Below are positions 4,035-7,147 of a stretch of 7,147 nucleotides of DNA, in pieces. A program made the position numbers and the translations under genes. Origin of the DNA: an archaeon (GTDB taxonomy: Archaea > Thermoproteota > Nitrososphaeria > Nitrososphaerales > JACAEJ01); assembly GCA_024256265.1 (NCBI GenBank), contig JACGUK010000052.1, positions 1 through 7,147 on the forward strand. Reading direction: 5' to 3'. Under the pieces are notes generated by a model. That model was not told the origin of the DNA, did not search any database, and worked only from the letters and a program-made list of their open reading frames with translations. Numbering within the stretch: the stretch's first letter is position 1; each line of letters begins with the position of its first letter.

Positions 4035-5444
4035 ATGACTATAAGGGTCTACAATACATATACAAGAAGGAAGGAAGATTTCAAGCCTATTAATGAGAAA
4101 AAGGTGAAGATGTTTGTATGTGGACCAACTGTCTACGATCTATCACATTTAGGGCATGCAAGGACATACATTGCATATGATGTAATAGCGAGATGGCTTC
4201 GCTATAGAGGATACGATCTATTCTACTTGATGAACATAACAGATATAGATGATAAGATCATCAAGAGAGCAAAAGAGAGAGGGGAAGACTCTTTAGAGTT
4301 AGCGAGAGAGTTTGAAGAATCTTTCTTTAAAGATATAGCCTCTTTGGGTATTGATACCGTAAATCTTTATGCTCGTGCATCAGAGCATACACAAGAAATC
4401 ATAGATCAGATCGAAAGGCTGATGGAGAAGGGCTTTGCATACATAACTCAAACAGGAGTTTATTTCGACGTTTCTAAATTCGAGGATTATGGGAAGCTCT
4501 CTCATCAACAACCTGAAGAGTTAAAGAGGCATAGAATAGAGCCTGATCCAAATAAAAGAAATTTGCAAGATTTCTCCCTTTGGAAGAAGAAAAAAGATGA
4601 GGAGCCCTATTGGAATTCTCCTTGGGGAGAGGGTAGACCAGGATGGCATATAGAAGATACCGCTATTGCTGAGAAGTATCTTGGTCAGCAGTACGATATT
4701 CATGGTGGAGGTGTTGATCTAATATTCCCTCATCATGAGGCAGAGATAGCCCAGATGGAATCTATCTCAGGAAAAAAGCCCATGGTTAGTTATTGGCTTC
4801 ATACAGGCTTTTTGAAGGTAAAGGGAAAGAAGATGGCAAAATCCTTAGGAAACTTCATAACCATTCAGAATGCATTAAAAGACTATGATGCAGAAACCTT
4901 AAGGTTGTTCTTCTCATCAACTCATTATCGAAGTCCTATAGATTTTGATGAAAAAGGATTAGATCAGGTTAGAAGAACTCTGGAATCTCTCTATAAGACT
5001 CTTGACAATATTAGAATAGCAAAAAAGAGCATAGCAGGATTTACAGAAGATAAGAGGGCTTTGGAGAGAAAGATCGAGGAGAATAAGAGAAAATTTGGGG
5101 AGGCTATGGATGATGACTTCAACACGACCTTAGCATTATCTTATCTATATGATTTAGCTAAAGAAGTGAACAAATTTTTGGATGAGCAAAAGAGTATCAA
5201 TAAAAGATTGGCAGATAAACTCGTAGTTGCTTTTAAGGAATTAGGTGGGATATTTGGCATACTCCAAAGGGAAGAAATGGAAGAAGAAATACCAGAAGAA
5301 TTAAGACTGCTGATAGAGGAAAGAGAGAGGGCAAGAGAAAAGAAGGATTGGAAGACTGCTGATGAGATAAGAAGAAGATTAGAAGGATTTGGCATAATTC
5401 TGGAAGATACTCTACAAGGCGTGAAATGGAAAAAGAAGGTATAG
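4035..5444 (+). CDS. cysS: Cysteinyl-tRNA synthetase
   Basis: Charges tRNA-Cys with cysteine (EC 6.1.1.16) in the cytoplasm. The 469 residues equal the usual bacterial/archaeal length, so it is complete. Class I hallmarks are present: Cys29-Gly-Pro-Thr-Val-Tyr-Asp, His38-Leu-Gly-His41 (HIGH), Asn67-Ile-Thr-Asp-Ile-Asp-Asp-Lys, Gly203-Trp-His-Ile-Glu, Gly-Gly (224-225) and Lys266-Met-Ala-Lys-Ser270 (a KMSKS variant with Ala for Ser), followed by Leu-Gly-Asn-Phe. The C-terminal part (about 310-469) is the helical anticodon-binding DALR-type region, ending in a Lys-rich tail. The E. coli zinc ligands Cys28, Cys209, His234 and Glu238 correspond to Cys29, Asp208, His233 and Glu237; the second ligand is Asp instead of Cys. 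Asp can still bind zinc, so activity is likely retained. The gene stands alone, with its own promoter, and converges on the ABC permease gene with a 2-nt gap. Confidence 0.97.
   Translation: MTIRVYNTYTRRKEDFKPINEKKVKMFVCGPTVYDLSHLGHARTYIAYDVIARWLRYRGYDLFYLMNITDIDDKIIKRAKERGEDSLELAREFEESFFKDIASLGIDTVNLYARASEHTQEIIDQIERLMEKGFAYITQTGVYFDVSKFEDYGKLSHQQPEELKRHRIEPDPNKRNLQDFSLWKKKKDEEPYWNSPWGEGRPGWHIEDTAIAEKYLGQQYDIHGGGVDLIFPHHEAEIAQMESISGKKPMVSYWLHTGFLKVKGKKMAKSLGNFITIQNALKDYDAETLRLFFSSTHYRSPIDFDEKGLDQVRRTLESLYKTLDNIRIAKKSIAGFTEDKRALERKIEENKRKFGEAMDDDFNTTLALSYLYDLAKEVNKFLDEQKSINKRLADKLVVAFKELGGIFGILQREEMEEEIPEELRLLIEERERAREKKDWKTADEIRRRLEGFGIILEDTLQGVKWKKKV
5425..5439 (-). terminator. Possible T-rich terminator for the ABC exporter operon
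   Basis: On the minus strand CCTTCTTTTTCC (5428-5439) follows the permease stop at 5447. Archaeal termination often uses U-rich stretches without a hairpin. It lies inside the 3' end of cysS, since the two genes leave only a 2-nt gap. Weak evidence. Confidence 0.22.
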
Positions 5445-5446
5445 TC

Positions 5447-6316
5447 TTAGCCTTTTCTTAGACCTCTCTCAGCCAATATGATACCTATAAATGAAAATAT
5501 TATCGCAAATCCTATGAGAACTTCAAAATTCAGAACCATTCTTGAAATATCTAGACCAATGGAATGGCTATGCAGTATAAAAGTTCTAAAAAGGTCTGAA
5601 GAATATGAGATAGGGTTGAATCTGGCAACGGATTGTAGCCAATCTGGCATCTGGTTTATAGGGAATAGAGCACTGCTGGCAAACATGAGAGGCAAATTGA
5701 GTAGATTAACGACTGCCATATGAGCCTCCCAACTCTTTATTCTTATAGTCAAGGCTATGAAAAGGGATGAGAGTCCTAAGCTTAGTAGAAAGAGTCCTGC
5801 AAAGATCCCTAAGAGATCGAATACATTAAAGGCATCTCCAACCTTTAATCCAAAGGCAAATGCTATGGAGAATACTAGAGCAGCTTGGAAAATACCTCTA
5901 ATAACGCTTGAAGTAACCTTAGCCATCACTATGGAGCCACGGGCTATAGGGGCTACTAAGAGCTTATTGAGGAAGCCAAACCTTCTATCCCAGACTACGG
6001 ACATGCCACTGAACATCGAAGTGAAAAGTATTATTACAGAAAGCATCCCAGCAGCCATGTATGTAAAATAGTCGATAGTCCCCCCGAAAATGTTCCCTAT
6101 CATCTGATTGAATATTTCAGCTATCTGAGCAGTGACGTTTGGGGGTAGTTGATTCAATAATTCTGGTGGTATCGAGATAAAGCCTGTAAGGTTAAAGGCT
6201 TTGCCAAATAAACCTAACCATATCACTGGCTGAATGATCATCATGAAGACTAATATAGGCTCCCTAACCCACTTCTTGACTTCACGAATAGTAAGAACCC
6301 CTACCTCAGATATCAT
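5447..6316 (-). CDS. ABC-2 type exporter permease (DrrB-like)
   Basis: A 289-residue integral membrane protein of the ABC-2 permease family, forming the pore of an ATP-driven exporter with the neighbouring ATPase. Six hydrophobic segments are visible: about 22-40, 83-107, 141-158, 168-191, 202-220 and 263-282. The loop after the second carries Trp109-Asp-Arg-Arg-Phe-Gly-Phe-Leu-Asn-Lys-Leu-Leu-Val-Ala-Pro, the conserved family motif. A large extracytoplasmic loop (41-82) separates segments 1 and 2. The C-terminal Pro-Asn-Ser-Tyr-type motif is seen as Phe-Asn-Pro-Ile-Ser-Tyr before segment 6. The start ATG (6314-6316) overlaps the ATPase stop as ATGA and has a strong AGGAGGAT Shine-Dalgarno at 6323-6330, so translation is coupled. 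DrrAB relatives export daunorubicin or other hydrophobic compounds or polysaccharides; the substrate here cannot be told. Confidence 0.9.
   Translation of the reverse strand: MISEVGVLTIREVKKWVREPILVFMMIIQPVIWLGLFGKAFNLTGFISIPPELLNQLPPNVTAQIAEIFNQMIGNIFGGTIDYFTYMAAGMLSVIILFTSMFSGMSVVWDRRFGFLNKLLVAPIARGSIVMAKVTSSVIRGIFQAALVFSIAFAFGLKVGDAFNVFDLLGIFAGLFLLSLGLSSLFIALTIRIKSWEAHMAVVNLLNLPLMFASSALFPINQMPDWLQSVARFNPISYSSDLFRTFILHSHSIGLDISRMVLNFEVLIGFAIIFSFIGIILAERGLRKG
5453..5459 (+). terminator. Possible T-rich terminator for cysS
   Basis: TTTTCTT on the plus strand, 8 nt after the cysS stop codon, could act as an archaeal U-rich terminator inside the 3' end of the convergent permease gene. There is no hairpin. 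The call is weak. Confidence 0.22.
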
Positions 6317-7147
6317 GGCCTTATCCTCCTGATGTTCCTCATCATCCTCATGACTTCCTCACGACTGCCTTCAGTCTCCCTTAGCAATCTGCCAGTGTAC
6401 TCCAAGTATACTTGATCTAGTGTAGGCTTTATCAGAGAGACTTTGCTTACTTTCAAATTCATTTTTAGAATACTCTCAATTATATTTGGCAACGCCTCTT
6501 CTCCTTTAGTAACTTTTATTCTATATATCTCACTCTCCCTCTTAACATCCATCACATAAGGTATTTTAGCAACAACCTCACTCAAATCCTTTAAGTCATC
6601 AGATAAAACCAATTCTATAACGTCTCCTCCTAAGCTATCCTTAAGCTCCTTCGGCTTACCTAGAGCCTTTATCTTCCCGTAATCTATAATAGCTATCCTA
6701 TCACATAAGGCATCGGCCTCCTCCATGTAATGAGTTGTCATAAAGATGGTCATTCCATGCTCCTCTTTCAGCATCTTAATGTAATCCCAAATTACTGCTC
6801 TAGTCTGGACATCGAGTCCTAGAGTAGGCTCGTCGAGGAAGAGAACCTTTGGGTAGTGAATCAATCCTTCAGCCAATTCTAGTCTTTTCCTCATGCCTCC
6901 TGAATAGGTTTCAACTTTCCTATTCGCTGCATCCTTAAGCTCAATCAAGCCTAGCACTTCTTCTATCCTCTTCTTCGCAACTTCTTTTGGCACATGATAG
7001 AGCCTTGCTTGTAGCCACATATTCTCCATCCCAGTCAAATCTTCATCCACAGTCAAATCTTGAGGGACTAGCCCAATCAAGCTCCTCACCTTATTTGCAT
7101 CCTTTACTATGTCCATCCCAACGACCTTTGCAGTGCCTTCAGTAGGG
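6313..7147 (-). CDS. ABC transporter ATPase, DrrA-like (partial, runs off the right edge)
   Basis: The ATP-binding subunit of the exporter, which powers transport by the permease. The visible 278 residues start inside the gene at Pro-Thr-Glu-Gly-Thr (just after Walker A), so Walker A lies beyond 7147. Numbering from the edge: Q-loop Gln29, signature Tyr81-Ser-Gly-Gly-Met-Arg-Lys, Walker B Val101-Leu-Phe-Leu-Asp105-Glu106-Pro, D-loop Leu111-Asp112, switch His139 within Thr-Thr-His-Tyr-Met-Glu-Glu-Ala. After the ATPase core comes a C-terminal domain (about 165-278) like the DUF4162 region of DrrA-type ATPases, with a Lys-Pro-Thr-Leu-Asp-Gln-Val-Tyr-Leu-Glu-Tyr-Thr-Gly motif. The downstream permease start overlaps this stop by ATGA, fixing the operon order ATPase then permease. 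All visible catalytic residues are intact. Confidence 0.95.
   Translation of the reverse strand, partial: PTEGTAKVVGMDIVKDANKVRSLIGLVPQDLTVDEDLTGMENMWLQARLYHVPKEVAKKRIEEVLGLIELKDAANRKVETYSGGMRKRLELAEGLIHYPKVLFLDEPTLGLDVQTRAVIWDYIKMLKEEHGMTIFMTTHYMEEADALCDRIAIIDYGKIKALGKPKELKDSLGGDVIELVLSDDLKDLSEVVAKIPYVMDVKRESEIYRIKVTKGEEALPNIIESILKMNLKVSKVSLIKPTLDQVYLEYTGRLLRETEGSREEVMRMMRNIRRIRP
6323..6330 (-). promoter_or_regulatory. Strong Shine-Dalgarno of the permease gene
   Basis: AGGAGGAT on the minus strand, 6 nt before the ATG at 6316, is a near-perfect match to the anti-Shine-Dalgarno of 16S rRNA. It lies in the 3' end of the ATPase gene and supports this start together with the ATGA overlap. Confidence 0.7.

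Noticed and set aside
5478..6071. Plus-strand ORFs of 81 and 104 codons opposite the ABC permease gene.
   Set aside because: They are antisense shadows of a clear six-segment membrane protein and have no family signature or ribosome-binding site.

Overview
The window looks like an AT-rich archaeal chromosome segment, probably from a thermophilic TACK-type lineage (Thermoproteota or Nitrososphaeria-like). This rests on archaeal TATA elements about 27 nt upstream of start codons (two genes look leaderless), Shine-Dalgarno sites in front of others, dense packing, and an archaeal-looking CysRS. I cannot name the species.

Layout. (1) 73-690, plus strand: a same-frame pair of small genes, a DUF5678-like 80-residue protein and a 121-residue retropepsin-fold protein whose catalytic motif is degenerate. 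(2) 698-1535, minus strand: an AbiEi-like winged-helix antitoxin or regulator with no AbiEii toxin gene beside it. Its C-terminal helix seems to continue for 41 residues in another frame after an early stop, and an operator-like inverted repeat lies upstream. (3) 1794-3867: two divergent genes for unrelated PD-(D/E)XK nuclease-like proteins, a DUF6602-like protein on minus and an Mrr-like protein with a long unassigned C-terminal half on plus. They share a 220-bp promoter region holding a GC-rich, hairpin-capable island. (4) 4035-5444, plus strand: cysS, cysteinyl-tRNA synthetase, with Asp at a position that is Cys in the E. coli zinc site. (5) 5447-7147, minus strand: a DrrAB-like ABC-2 exporter, permease and ATPase overlapping by ATGA; the ATPase runs off the right edge before Walker A.

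How the genes relate. cysS and the exporter are ordinary core or widespread genes, meeting tail to tail with a 2-nt gap. The stretch from about 690 to 3870 is accessory in character: an orphan toxin-antitoxin-type regulator plus two nuclease-like genes, each apparently with its own promoter. It is the best candidate for a small, poorly described defence or genome-maintenance locus, but no function can be proved from sequence alone. I saw no rRNA, complete tRNA, CRISPR array or insertion sequence.
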